64,000 nucleotides of DNA, from assembly GCA_963785155.1 (NCBI GenBank), contig CAWAUB010000006.1, positions 186,001 through 250,000 of the forward strand, read 5' to 3'. Made by a program: the position numbers and the translations under genes. The DNA is from DASUSH01 sp963785155 (GTDB lineage: Bacteria; Actinomycetota; Thermoleophilia; Solirubrobacterales; 70-9). Position 1 is the first letter of the stretch; every line of letters starts with the position of its first letter. Shown here piece after piece: positions 36,429 to 47,748 of the stretch. The notes beneath the pieces were generated by a model. It saw only the letters and a program-made list of their open reading frames with translations. It made no database searches and was not told the origin of the DNA.

Positions 36429-37278
36429 TCAACCCGCCTCGATGACCTCGACCTCGTCGATCTCGACCGAGCACCCCTTGGGCTTCGGGCACTCGATCTT
36501 CGGGTCGTGGTAGAGGCCGATCCGCAGGTGCGAGGGGATCGCCTCGCCGGGCTCGATCCCGTCGCCCTCCTCCCCGCCCTCGGTCTCCAGCTTGAGCGTC
36601 GCGGTCTCGATCGTTCCGCTGTCCTCCTCGAGCTCGCCGTCGCCGTCGAGGTCGGCGCGGACCCGTAGCGAGCCCTCGCCCGGGTCTGCGGAGTAGGTCA
36701 CGTCGAATTCGAAGCGTGCCCAGACGCCCTTCTCCGCGGGTGCCGACCACAGCTCCTCCGACTCCGAGCTGTCGCCGGTGTTTGCGCTGCGGTAGAGGAC
36801 CCAGTGGCCCTCGCGGGCCTCGAGCGATAGCGCCGGGGTGCCGCCGCCGTTCGCCGAAGGCTGGGCCTGCTTCATCTGCATCACGACCTGGAAGCTCTCG
36901 GCGTCGAGCGGAAAGTCCTCCGGCAGGCGCACGGCCAGCCTCGTGATCCGCCGCTCGCCGTCCCCGTAGACGGCGGTCGGCCCGTCGTCGTGGTCGTTGC
37001 GGCCGGCCTCGCAGCGCTCACCGTCCACGTCGTCGCCGTCGATCACGGTGAAGCGCCGGTAGGGCCCGTCGTCCACGCCGCCCTCCGTCTCGAGGGAGAT
37101 CTGGGTCTCCTCGGCGCAGGCGTACTCGCCCCACAACGCGGCGACGTCCTCGCTCTCGCCGGGGTCGGAGAACAGGCAGGCGCTCCGCCGTCTCCGTCTC
37201 TCCACAGGCGGCGAGGGCCAGCGACGCGGCTACGAGCAGGGCCGCGCCGGCAGCAGGGAGGCTTGTGGGGCGGCTCAC
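36429..37278 (-). CDS. Polysaccharide-lyase-like lipoprotein, paralogue 1 (one frameshift)
   Basis: Predicted secreted lipoprotein: signal LPAAGAALLVAASLALAAC with lipobox LAAC from ATG 37278. After CGETETAER (near 37195) the frame changes and continues CLFSDPGESEDVAALWGEYA. The mature domain resembles the heparin-lyase-I-type polysaccharide lyase fold: VIDGDDVDGERCEAGRNDHD, SFQVVMQMKQAQPSANGGGT, then a DGDGELEED calcium-like loop and IPSHLRIGLYHDPKIECPKP. It ends CSVEIDEVEVIEAG. Same block order as the next two genes, so a tandem family. Catalytic activity is inferred from fold only. Confidence 0.78.
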
Positions 37279-37285
37279 GTCCGGG

Positions 37286-38529
37286 CTAGCCGGCGTCGAC
37301 GATCTGCACGTTGTCGATTTCTACCGCGCAGCCGGTCGGCGGTGGGCATGCGATCGCCGGGTGGTGGTAGATCCCGACACGCAGATGCGATGGGATCGAC
37401 TCCCCAGGCGCGATCCCGTCCGTGGCGCAGCCGCCCTCGGTCTCGCGCTTCAGCGTGTAGGTGCCGATCGCCGGGCTGCGCTCGGCGGAGTCGGACGCGT
37501 CGCCGTCTCCGTTCAGGTCGACGTCGACCTGGACCGAACCGCGCGCCGGATCCTGCGAATAGGTGACGTCGAAGGCAAACCGGGTCCAGACGCCACGGGC
37601 GGCCGGGGCGGTCCAGAGCTCACGGGTGTCGCCGCTCGGGCCGTTCGACGTGCTCTGCAGCAGCCGCCAGCGGCCGCCCTTCGCCTCCAGCGAGAGGACC
37701 GGGGTGCCGCCGCCGTTCGCCGAGGGCTGGGTCTGCTTCATCTGCATGACGACCTGCCAGCTCGTGTTCTCCAGCGGGTAGCTCGCCGGCAGCCGGAAGG
37801 AGGCGAAGGTGACCGAGTGGTCGCCCTCGCGATAGAGCGCGGTCGGGCCACCGCGGTGATCGTTCCAGCCGAGCTCGCAGCGCTCGCCCCAGACGTCGTC
37901 GCCGTCGAGCACGGTCAGCTCGCGGTAGGGTCGTGACTGGGCCGTTCTCGCCGCGGTCGCGTGGGTCTCCCCCGCCCTCGACGCGCCGGTGCCTGGATGC
38001 CGCGGCGCAGTCGGTCTTGCCCCAGCCCTGGCTCGGGTCGAGGGCAGCTGCGGTGTCGGAGAAGAGCTCGCTGCCCCGGGGAGCGGCGGGCAGGGCGGGG
38101 CCGCTCGCGGTCCCGGTGCCGCCGCTCGCGCCGCCGGCGGGCATCGGGCCGGGTGCGCCGCCGCCGCCGCCGGGCGGAGCGTTCGGCGACCGGGTCGCCG
38201 GTGCCGGGGTCGATCGTCAGGACGAGATTGCCGGTAGCCGCGGGACGCGGCTTTCGCACCTTGATCCGCCCTCCGCGTGCGGAGCGGACGCGGTCGGCGC
38301 CGATCTGCTGGTGGGTCGTGCGGCCGCGACTGCGGATCACCGCATGGGCGTCGCTGACGGACTCGGTCGCGACGCCGTCAAGGGCGAAGACAAGGGCGCG
38401 GCGAGACTCGTTTGAGGGCTCCAGCCGCTGGGAGTCGGCGCGGGCCGGTGCGGCCAGGAGCGCGGCGAGCGCAAACGTGATCGCGGCGGCTAGCGCCGTC
38501 CTCGCAACTCGTCCCGCATGGAGAGGCAT
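37286..38529 (-). CDS. Polysaccharide-lyase-like secreted protein, paralogue 2 (two frameshifts)
   Basis: About 414 residues across three frames. The signal peptide ARTALAAAITFALAALLAAP follows ATG 38529, then a unique N-terminal region (SVSDAHAVIRSRGRTTHQQI) and a Gly/Pro-rich linker near 38150. The frame changes there and again near 37940, before PYRELTVLDGDDVWGERC. The lyase-like domain shows SWQVVMQMKQTQPSANGGGT, VDVDLNGDGDASDSAERS and IPSHLRVGIYHHPAIACPPP, close to paralogues 1 and 3. It starts 7 bases after the end of paralogue 1's start region on the same strand. The extra N-terminal module is not present in the other two. Confidence 0.75.
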
Positions 38530-38635
38530 CCCTGCCCCGCTGGTCGTGCCGTCCCGCACACCATGCGTATCGGCACCAGCTCAGCGGCCATTAGCCACGT
38601 CCGGACCCTTTCAAGGAGGAGGAGGGGCCAACCGA

Positions 38636-39586
38636 TCAGCGGCTGTTCACGATTTGGACGTTGTCGACCTCGACGGCGCAGGTGTTCTCGCCGCAGCCGA
38701 TCTCCGGGTCGTGGTAGATGCCGACACGAAGGTGCGACGGGATCGTTTCGCCCGGGTCGAGCCCGTCCGAGGAGCCGCCGCCCGTCTCCTTCTTCAGCGT
38801 GTAGGTCTTGAATTTCGGGCTGCGCTCGTCGGCATCGGCAGCGTCGCCGTCCTCGTTCAGGTCGGCGTAGACGCGGACATGGCCCTTGTCCTTCTTGCGC
38901 GAATACTTGGCGTCGATCGCGAAGCGGGTCCACTTCCCGGTCTCCGCCGGCGCCGACCACAGCTCGCGCGAGCCGGAGCTCTGCCCCGCTGAGTTCGACT
39001 GGAGGAACCGCCAGCGGTCGCGCTTCGCCTCCAGCTCCAGCACGGGGGTGCCGCCCGAGTTGGCCGACGGGAAGGACTGCTTGATCTGCATCACGACCTG
39101 CCATCGCTCGCTGGAGAGGGGGTAGCCCTTCGGCAGGCGATAGGAGGCGAAGGTGGTGCGGCGGTCGCCCTCGTCGTAGTGCGCGGTCGGGCCGCTGCGG
39201 TGGTCGTTGCGGCCGAGCTCGCAGCGCTCGCCGAAGAAGTCGTCGCCGTCGCGGACCGTCGTCTCGCGGTAGGCCTCGTCGCCCTGCGGCTTGCCGTTCG
39301 CGGTCGGGTGCGGGTCGCCGCCGGCCTCCACCTGGCGGACGCGGTCGGCTCGCTCGCAGTCGATCGCGCCCCAGATCGGCTCCGGGTCGTTGACCGCCGA
39401 CGTGTCGGAGAAGAGGATCGGGCAGCCGACGAGCTCGAGGTCGGTCAGCTCGCGGTCACAGCCGCCCCCGCGGCGATCGGGGCGCTCCCCGGAGGCCGCG
39501 CCTGAGAGCGCCGCAAAAGAACACAGCGAAGCCGCCGCGCCGGTGAGCGCGACCGCGATCGTGCGTGCGTGCTGGCGCCTGCCCAT
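38636..39586 (-). CDS. Polysaccharide-lyase-like secreted protein, paralogue 3 (intact)
   Basis: 316 residues with a signal peptide (TIAVALTGAAASLCSFAALS). The intact frame shows the family blocks in order: CPILFSDTSAVNDPEPIWGA, ETTVRDGDDFFGERCELGRN, RWQVVMQIKQSFPSANSGGT, ADLNEDGDAADADERSPKF and IPSHLRVGIYHDPEIGCGEN, ending in AVEVDNVQIVNSR. ATG 39586 (MGRRQHART) is preferred to the one four codons upstream. Being uninterrupted, it is the best model for the family. Paired cysteines in the first and last thirds suggest disulfides in the mature exported protein. Confidence 0.82.
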   Translation of the reverse strand: MGRRQHARTIAVALTGAAASLCSFAALSGAASGERPDRRGGGCDRELTDLELVGCPILFSDTSAVNDPEPIWGAIDCERADRVRQVEAGGDPHPTANGKPQGDEAYRETTVRDGDDFFGERCELGRNDHRSGPTAHYDEGDRRTTFASYRLPKGYPLSSERWQVVMQIKQSFPSANSGGTPVLELEAKRDRWRFLQSNSAGQSSGSRELWSAPAETGKWTRFAIDAKYSRKKDKGHVRVYADLNEDGDAADADERSPKFKTYTLKKETGGGSSDGLDPGETIPSHLRVGIYHDPEIGCGENTCAVEVDNVQIVNSR

Positions 39587-39652
39587 GACGTATCCCACGG
39601 TATGAAGGAACCCTCAGCGCGGGCTCAAGTCGCGGGTGCAAGGCTTCCGGGC

Positions 39653-39937
39653 GTGGCACACACGATCTCCCGCGTCCGCGTCGCCGACTTCGACCGCTTC
39701 ATCGAGGTCTTCTCCACCCGCGGAGCGGCGAAGCGCGCGGAGTACGGATGCCGAGGCGTGGTCGTCCACCGCGCGGCCGATGACCCGAACGTCGTCGTCA
39801 ACGTCTTCGACTGGGACCTGGCCGACATCGAGCGATTCATGGCGGACCCCGAGGTCGAGGACATCATGGAGGCGGCCGGGCTCGAGCACCGGCCGGAGTT
39901 CACCCACGTGGAGCGGGTGACGGAGCTGGAGAGCTAG
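39653..39937 (+). CDS. Small ABM/ferredoxin-like-fold protein (putative monooxygenase or cyclase)
   Basis: 94 residues from GTG 39653 (VAHTISRVRVADFDRFIEVF). Pattern beta-alpha-beta with GCRGVVVHRAADDPNVVVNV, FDWDLADIERFMADPEVEDI and EFTHVERVTELES fits dimeric alpha+beta barrel proteins such as antibiotic-biosynthesis monooxygenases. No catalytic residues can be named. ATG 39602 is a longer alternative start. Its stop overlaps that of the facing gene as CTAG. Confidence 0.7.
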   Translation: MAHTISRVRVADFDRFIEVFSTRGAAKRAEYGCRGVVVHRAADDPNVVVNVFDWDLADIERFMADPEVEDIMEAAGLEHRPEFTHVERVTELES

Positions 39938-40417
39938 CCGCCCGGTAGTGCGAGCCTGAAGCCACCGACCTCGGCGGCCACCGGTTGGCCGCCTCCGTCA
40001 AGGCGCCACGAAAGCGTCAGGGGCGCGGAGCCGCCCGGCGGGATCTCGGCGACCTCGCCCAGGCGGATCTGCTCGAGCTCGGCGACCTCCTCCGGCGCGG
40101 CGGTCGGCGAGTAGAGGGCGTGGCCGAAGGCGGCGGCGAAGCGGGCGGTGCTCTCGACCTGGATGGCCGCGGGCGTCGACGAGCTCGATCTCGTCGGCGA
40201 CCAGCGAGGCCGGCGCGGCCGAGGCGTTGCGGACGTTGCCGATGAGGACGCGGTCCTTCGGCAGCTCGGCCACGCGCTCAACGCGCGGAGCGCCCTCCCA
40301 CTCGAGGGCAGCGGCGGACGGGGCCTCGCTGCCGGGCGAGATCGCCGTGATCACGCCCGCCGTTGCGGCGACCGCGGCAAGCGCCACCGCGGCGATGACC
40401 GCGCGCCGGCGGCTCAC
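39934..40417 (-). CDS. Membrane-anchored small protein, second gene of the beta-helix operon (one frameshift)
   Basis: About 160 residues. A GTG at 40417 overlapping the upstream stop (GTGA) begins RRRAVIAAVALAAVAATAGV, an N-terminal membrane anchor. The exported part has RVERVAELPKDRVLIGNVRN and SLVADEIELVDARG; near 40165 the frame changes to AAIQVESTARFAAAFGHALY and ends GGFRLALPGG. The extracellular part looks like a small all-beta domain. Function unknown; coupling to the beta-helix protein suggests they act together at the cell surface. Confidence 0.72.
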
Positions 40418-42018
40418 GGCTTCGGCTCCTCCGGCACGGTGAACCACGGGCAGCCGGGCGGGTCCGGGTTGTCGCGCGGGTGCCAGGTCGCGCAGGGGAC
40501 CTCCATCCCCGTCTTCACCCCGTTGCCGGTCAGGAGCGTCGAGCCACCGGAGTCGCAGTTGGGCAGGACGGCGGGGTCCGAGCTGATTCCGCCGGCGCCG
40601 GAGTTGCCCTGCCAGCAGTTGCCGATCCCCTGCTCGTCCCAGACGACGTCGGTGCCGTTCGGATCCGCGGTGCCGTCGGGCGCCGTCCCGAACGTGTTGC
40701 CGAGGAACTGGTTGCCGTTCGACGTGTCGTACTGCTTCGCCGGATCGTTCTCGCCGCGGATCGTCCCCGGGACCCAGAACAGGCGGATGCCCGAGCGCCA
40801 GTTGTCGTAGATCCGGTTGTCGCGGACGATGTTGCGGTTGGCCCCGTACATCATGATCCCGGTCCCCACGGGGGCCTGGAACCAGGGGCAGACGACCTTC
40901 TTGCCGCGCGCCTCGAACGGAGTCGAGTTGCAGTAGGCCTCGAGCTCGTCGTTGAACGAGTCGCGGTTGTTCGAGTAGATCTCGTTCGATTCCCACTTCG
41001 AGCAGTCCTGCGGCATGCCCGGGTGGCCGGGAGCGAAGGAATCTGTCGAGACGCCGACGCCGTTGTCGTGGAAGCGCGAGTCGCGGATCCACGTGCCGTT
41101 TCCTGCGGTCCCGGAGTAGCCGATCGTGTTGCCGAACGAGTTCACGTCGCGAACCTCGATCCCGTAGCGCTCGCAGCCGCCCTCGGGGCCGGAGCCCGGG
41201 TAGATGCCCGAGTCGCCGTTGCCGTAGGCCTTGACGTGCTCGTAGATGCCGTTGTCGCTGGCGAAGGTGAGGACGCCGTAGTTGCGGCCCCAGCGCGAGG
41301 TGACGTCGGAGACGCGGAAGCCGTTGGTCTCGACGATGTTCACGTTGTTGAAACGGCCCTGCTCGATCGTGACGTTGCGCAGGACGAAGCCATCGGCGCG
41401 ATCGGCGCGAAGGACGTCCTCCTTGTAACGGTCACCCTGGATCAGCACGTCCTTACGGGAGCGGCCCATCCCCTCCATCTGGATGTCGCACTTCAGGTCG
41501 CACTCGCGGTCGGCGTCGAGCGAGTCGCCGATGATCGCGATCAGGTTCCAGGAGTTCGGGCAGTCGTGCTGGAGCACGAAGGCCGGCACCCGCCCGTCCT
41601 CGGTGTGGTTGTCGCCCGAGGGCTCCCAGTACTGGTCCGCGGCGCAGCGCGGGTCGCGGTCGGGGACGCGACGGCTCGGGCCCTCGCGGTATACGCCGGG
41701 CATCAGCAGGATCCGGTCGCCCGACTTCGCGGCGTCGACGGCCTCCTGGATGTGGCGGTAGCGGCAGTCCTCGAGGAGGGCGAGGCGCTCGCGCAACTCG
41801 GCTACCGCCCGATTGCCTCCACCCTCGTAGCTGCGACGCAGCCGCGCGGCCGAGTCGGGCTTGCACACCACCCGGGCCGGGCCGTCCGTCCGGTACTCGG
41901 GCACCGAGCCCTTCGCCGGGTCCGGGAAGTAGGTCAGGCGCTCGGCGTGAGCGCCCGCGGCAGCGGGCAGCGCCGCCATCGCGGCGACGGTGAACACGGA
42001 CACGACGAGGCTACGCAT
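40414..42018 (-). CDS. Secreted right-handed parallel beta-helix protein
   Basis: 534 residues with a signal peptide (LVVSVFTVAAMAALPAAAGA). Repeated Asn/Gly/Ile-rich coils follow: DGFVLRNVTIEQGRFNNVNI, NGIYEHVKAYGNGDSGIY, NTIGYSGTAGNGTWIRDSRF and NRNIVRDNRIYDNWRSGIRL, as in pectate-lyase-like or NosD-type beta-helices. An early block (YRHIQEAVDAAKSGDRILLM, PGVY) is the usual cap of such proteins. Paired Cys residues suggest disulfides. Probable polysaccharide-binding or -cleaving function; substrate unknown. ATG 42018 lies beside the putative TetR operator, so the gene may be regulated by it. Confidence 0.85.
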   Translation of the reverse strand: MRSLVVSVFTVAAMAALPAAAGAHAERLTYFPDPAKGSVPEYRTDGPARVVCKPDSAARLRRSYEGGGNRAVAELRERLALLEDCRYRHIQEAVDAAKSGDRILLMPGVYREGPSRRVPDRDPRCAADQYWEPSGDNHTEDGRVPAFVLQHDCPNSWNLIAIIGDSLDADRECDLKCDIQMEGMGRSRKDVLIQGDRYKEDVLRADRADGFVLRNVTIEQGRFNNVNIVETNGFRVSDVTSRWGRNYGVLTFASDNGIYEHVKAYGNGDSGIYPGSGPEGGCERYGIEVRDVNSFGNTIGYSGTAGNGTWIRDSRFHDNGVGVSTDSFAPGHPGMPQDCSKWESNEIYSNNRDSFNDELEAYCNSTPFEARGKKVVCPWFQAPVGTGIMMYGANRNIVRDNRIYDNWRSGIRLFWVPGTIRGENDPAKQYDTSNGNQFLGNTFGTAPDGTADPNGTDVVWDEQGIGNCWQGNSGAGGISSDPAVLPNCDSGGSTLLTGNGVKTGMEVPCATWHPRDNPDPPGCPWFTVPEEPKP

Positions 42019-42071
42019 CGACTTCCCCCAATTCGGTTCCCCTCGGATCGAGCGCCGCAGCATACAGATAT

Positions 42072-42089
42072 TTCGTACACTTGTACGAA
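42072..42089. promoter_or_regulatory. Putative TetR operator
   Basis: Perfect inverted repeat TTCGTAC-N4-GTACGAA ending one base before the tetR start codon and 54 bases upstream of the divergent beta-helix gene. Position and symmetry fit autoregulation by the adjacent TetR protein and possible control of the beta-helix operon. Confidence 0.65.
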
Positions 42090-42090
42090 T

Positions 42091-42673
42091 ATGCCCACCG
42101 GACTGGTCCAGGAAAGAGCCGAACGGCGCCACGCGGAGGTGCTGAAGACGACGCTCGAGCTGATCCGCCGGCGCGGGATCGGCGAGGTGACGATGCGGAC
42201 CGTCGCGGCCGAGTCGGGCGTCCCGATCGGCACCCTCACCTACTACTTCGAGAGCAAGGAGGCGATGCTCCGCCAGGCGCTCGAGCTCTGGGTGGCCGAG
42301 GAGACCGAGAAGGCGGCCGCCCTTGCGCGCGAGATCGAGGACCGGGGCCTCTCCTCGTCGGAGGCAGCCCACCGATTCGCCGAGCTGCTGACGAGCTATG
42401 ACCCCGAACAGCTCGCCCAGTTCGAGCTCTACCTGCACGCCGCGCGAAGCCCGGCGTTCCAGGAGGCGGTCGAGGCGGCCTACCGCGTCTACGACGAGGC
42501 CGTGACGCGAGATCCTCCGCGCCGGCGGCATCGCCGACCCCGAGCGCCACGCCCCTCTGCTCCTCGCGATCGCGGACGGGCTGGGAATGCGGCGCGTCGC
42601 GGCGCCGGAGGGCAGCCCGGACCTCGCGGAGAGCCTGCTCATCGCCGTGCGAATGATCGAAGCAGCCGGTTAG
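42091..42673 (+). CDS. TetR-family transcriptional regulator (one frameshift)
   Basis: About 193 residues. The N-terminal helix-turn-helix is clear: RHAEVLKTTLELIRRRGIGE, VTMRTVAAESGVPIGTLTYY, FESKEAML. The ligand domain follows. Near 42512 (YDEAVTR) the frame changes and continues ILRAGGIADPERHAPLLLAI to AVRMIEAAG, stop at 42673. The change equals loss of one CG pair or one extra base, so likely an error. A perfect inverted repeat abuts the start codon, suggesting autorepression. The methyltransferase gene follows within ~10 bases. Confidence 0.88.
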
Positions 42674-42683
42674 CCTCCCCCGC

Positions 42684-43481
42684 GTCACCGACTCCGAGTA
42701 CCTCTTCAAGCAGGCCACCGCCGGAGACGCCGAGCGTGAACGCCTCGACGCGCTGGCCCGCTATCGCGATCCGGACACGATCCGCCGACTCGGCGCGATC
42801 CCCATCGGCGACGGCTGGCGCTGCCTCGATGTCGGCGCCGGGGCCGGCTCGATCTCGCGCTGGCTGTGCGACCGGGTCGGGCCGAGCGGCCGCGTGGTCG
42901 CCACCGACCTCGAGACCAGCCTGCTGGAGGAGCTCGACCTGCCGAACCTCGAGGTCCGGCGCCACGACCTGCTCGCGGATGCTCCCCTCGACGACGAGTT
43001 CGACCTCGTCCACTCCCGCTTCCTCCTCTGCCACCTGCCGGAGCGCGACGAGGCGCTGGGCCGGCTCGTGGCCGCCGCGCGGCCCGGTGGCTGGATCGTC
43101 GTCGGCGACGCCGACTTCCGCGGCTTCCGACCCGCGGAGCCGAACGAGGCACTCGAGCGGATCTGGGCGGGCGTGCTCGCCGAGTTCGAGCGGGCCGGAA
43201 TCGAGATCGGCTACGGCAGCCGGCTCCCCGAGCACCTCGAGAGCCACGGCGTGGAGTCGGTGGAGGCGGAGGTCGTCAACCGCTACACACACGGCGGATC
43301 GCTTGCCAGCAGGCTCTACGGGCCGACGATCGAGCGCCTGCGCCCGCAGATGATCGAGTCCGGGACCGCGACCGCCGCCGAGGTGGACGAGGCGATCGCG
43401 ATGGTCAACGACCCGGCCTTCGCCCACTGGACGTCGACGCACGTCACCGCGTCAGGGCTGCGGCCCGCCCGCGACGTTTGA
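42684..43481 (+). CDS. Class I SAM-dependent methyltransferase
   Basis: About 265 residues. Motif I is WRCLDVGAGAGSISRWLCDR, with GRVVATDLETSLLEELDLPN next and motif post-I, then FDLVHSRFLLCHLPERDEAL and AARPGGWIVVGDADFRGFRP. This resembles UbiE/menaquinone-type or small-molecule methyltransferases; substrate unknown. The 5' end is ambiguous: coding continues upstream to DSEYLFKQATAGDAERERLD but no ATG, GTG or TTG exists in frame after the stop at 42654. GTC at 42684 is given only as the approximate first codon; a base error or rare start must be present. Confidence 0.85.
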   Translation, partial: VTDSEYLFKQATAGDAERERLDALARYRDPDTIRRLGAIPIGDGWRCLDVGAGAGSISRWLCDRVGPSGRVVATDLETSLLEELDLPNLEVRRHDLLADAPLDDEFDLVHSRFLLCHLPERDEALGRLVAAARPGGWIVVGDADFRGFRPAEPNEALERIWAGVLAEFERAGIEIGYGSRLPEHLESHGVESVEAEVVNRYTHGGSLASRLYGPTIERLRPQMIESGTATAAEVDEAIAMVNDPAFAHWTSTHVTASGLRPARDV

Positions 43482-43559
43482 CGCAGATGCCTCGCGGGCC
43501 TGGCGACTCAATTCCGCACGGTGGAAATAACTCGCCAACTGACCCCGCGGGGTCCTCGC

Positions 43560-45948
<2,389 letters not shown>

Positions 45949-45986
45949 CGCGACTGCATCGACCCTATCGGGCGGGGCGCCGAAGC

Positions 45987-46357
45987 TCAGGCGACGTCCG
46001 CGAAGCGCGCGGCCCACTCCTCCTGCTCGATCCCGCAGGCGTTGATCACGTAGGCGATCGTGTGGTACCAGCCGGCGGTGAGACCTGGCTCGACTCGTGG
46101 AGCTCGTCGGCGAGGCGGAAAACCAGTGCCTCGTCCGGCGCCCAGCACTCGTCGCCGGCCGACCCGGAGACCGTCGAGGCGAGCTGCTCGTCCGTGAATC
46201 CAAGCGGACGGGCGAAGCCGACGACGTGGACGCCCCACTCGTACTCGGCGCCTGTGAGGGCGCAGGTGCGGTGAATCATCACCTCACGCAGGCGCGGCTC
46301 GACCCGCGCCTTGTTGCCGAGAATGCCCGCGCCGAGTGGCCGCATCCGCCCGACCAA
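45987..46357 (-). CDS. Carboxymuconolactone-decarboxylase-family (AhpD-like) protein, probably incomplete or mis-assembled
   Basis: The recognisable part is RVEPRLREVMIHRTCALTGA, EYEWGVHVVGFARPLGFTDE and DECWAPDEALVFRLADELHE, typical of the CMD/AhpD fold. The usual C-terminal helix pair begins only with GWYHTIAYVINACG, in another frame from about 46085. About 20 residues that normally lie between VS and GWYHT seem absent, so a small deletion in addition to a frame shift is possible. The start is unclear: TTG 46357 is the first usable one but homology may extend upstream (GLPVRDPTEGGAQE). It could be a decaying gene or an assembly fault. Confidence 0.6.
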
Positions 46358-46529
46358 CTCCTGGGCGCCTCCTTCGGTCGGGTCGCGGACAGGCAGGCCA
46401 TCATGGCGCTGCTCGACCCTGGAATGGCAAAGAGCCGCCGTATCGCCCCCCGTATGAGCCCGAGATCGACCGAGCGATCGTCCGCCGGCGGTATGCGAGA
46501 GACGGCTTCTCTAAAGCGGTTTTCCCGAG

Positions 46530-46600
46530 AGGCGCCTACCAGAATCGAACTGGTGTAAACGGCTTTGCAGGCCGCTGCGTAGCCACTCCGCCAAGGCGCC
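46530..46600 (-). tRNA. tRNA-Cys (anticodon GCA)
   Basis: Acceptor GGCGCCT/AGGCGCC, anticodon loop CTGCAAA, T arm ACCAG-TTCGATT-CTGGT, discriminator U as normal for Cys. CCA not encoded. No nearby gene is coupled to it. Confidence 0.95.
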
Positions 46601-46653
46601 GGGGTGGGCAAGCGTAGCGACGGCTGGGGTGCTCGTTAGGGTCGCCGCTGACG

Positions 46654-47745
46654 ATGGGAGACGTGGGTCGCAGCCGCCTGATTCCGGTCGCGGGGATGGC
46701 CTCGCGGGATGTCGAGGCGTGGGAAGAGCTGGCGCGTTCGGCGCGGGAGCCCAACCCATTCTTCGAGCCGGAGTTCGTCGTCCCGGCGGCCGAGCGGCTG
46801 CCGGAGGCGGATGGCACGGCGCTCGTCGTCCTCGAAGACGAGGCGGGCTGGACGGCATGCCTGCCGGTGACCGTCGGGCGCTCGCAGGTCGGGGTCAGCT
46901 CGGTTCGCGGCCTGCGCACCACCTACTCCTACCTGGCGACCCCGCTCATCCGCGCCGGCGAGCCGCCGGAACGCGTTCTCGACCTGGTCGCCGCGGCCCG
47001 GTCGGAAACCGGCAAGCGGACCTTCCTGCTGGAGCGTTACCAGGCGGACGCGCCGATCGGTGAGGCGCTCGTCGCCTCGATCGACTCCGGCGAGGAGCTC
47101 GAGGCGGTCTGCATCAAGGCCGAGCGCGCCCTCCTCTGCCGCCGGCCGGACGGCAGGTACCTCGACTGGATGAGCAAGAAGCACGCCCGCGACCTGCGCC
47201 GCCGGACCAACCGGCTCGCCGAGGAGACCGAGACAGAGCCCGAGGTGCTCGAACTCTCGAGTGACCCGGACGCGCCCGAGATCTTCCTCAACCTCGAGGC
47301 CTCCGGCTGGAAGGGCAAGACAGGGACCGCAATGCTCTCGACCGCCGAGAGCTCCGCGTTCTTCACCGAACTCTGCCGGAACTTTCAGAAGCAGGACCGG
47401 CTCGAGGTGCTGGCGCTGCAGGCCGGCGAGGTCGTGATCGCGATGCTCGTGAACCTGCGCTCCGGCGTCGGCTCGTACTCGTTCAAGATCGCCCACGACG
47501 AGAACTTCGCCAAGTTCTCGCCCGGGATCCAGCTGGAGGTCGGCAACGCCAAGACCTTTCACGCGAGCGGCAGCGCATGGATGGATTCGTGTGCGGAGCC
47601 CGACAATGAGATGATCAACCGGCTGTGGCCGGAGCGGCGCGCACTTCGAACCAGCGTCCTCGTCCCGCCCGACGCGCGCGGGCGGATGGCGAAGGCGGCG
47701 TTCGGGGCCGCAGCACAGATCCGTAGCCGGACGAAGAGGAGATAG
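46654..47745 (+). CDS. CelD/BcsL-type GNAT acyltransferase, second copy
   Basis: 363 residues of the Acetyltransf_6 family: NPFFEPEFVVPAAERLPEAD at the N-terminus, AERALLCRRPDGRYLDWMSK and KHARDLRRRTNRLAEETETE in the middle, then a C-terminal GNAT copy with LNLEASGWKGKTGTAMLST and VLALQAGEVVIAMLVNLRSG. Probably transfers an acyl group to a cell-surface polymer or a small precursor; substrate unknown. The JmjC-like gene follows after 3 bases, preceded by its own GGAG. ATG 46654 chosen; ATG 46696 is an alternative. Only distant resemblance to the copy at 13321-14469. Confidence 0.85.
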   Translation: MGDVGRSRLIPVAGMASRDVEAWEELARSAREPNPFFEPEFVVPAAERLPEADGTALVVLEDEAGWTACLPVTVGRSQVGVSSVRGLRTTYSYLATPLIRAGEPPERVLDLVAAARSETGKRTFLLERYQADAPIGEALVASIDSGEELEAVCIKAERALLCRRPDGRYLDWMSKKHARDLRRRTNRLAEETETEPEVLELSSDPDAPEIFLNLEASGWKGKTGTAMLSTAESSAFFTELCRNFQKQDRLEVLALQAGEVVIAMLVNLRSGVGSYSFKIAHDENFAKFSPGIQLEVGNAKTFHASGSAWMDSCAEPDNEMINRLWPERRALRTSVLVPPDARGRMAKAAFGAAAQIRSRTKRR

Positions 47746-47748
47746 CGA

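Noticed and set aside
40480..43353. 957-codon plus-strand frame
   Set aside because: Antisense to the beta-helix gene for most of its length and only joins the TetR frame at the end; no start or domain supports it.
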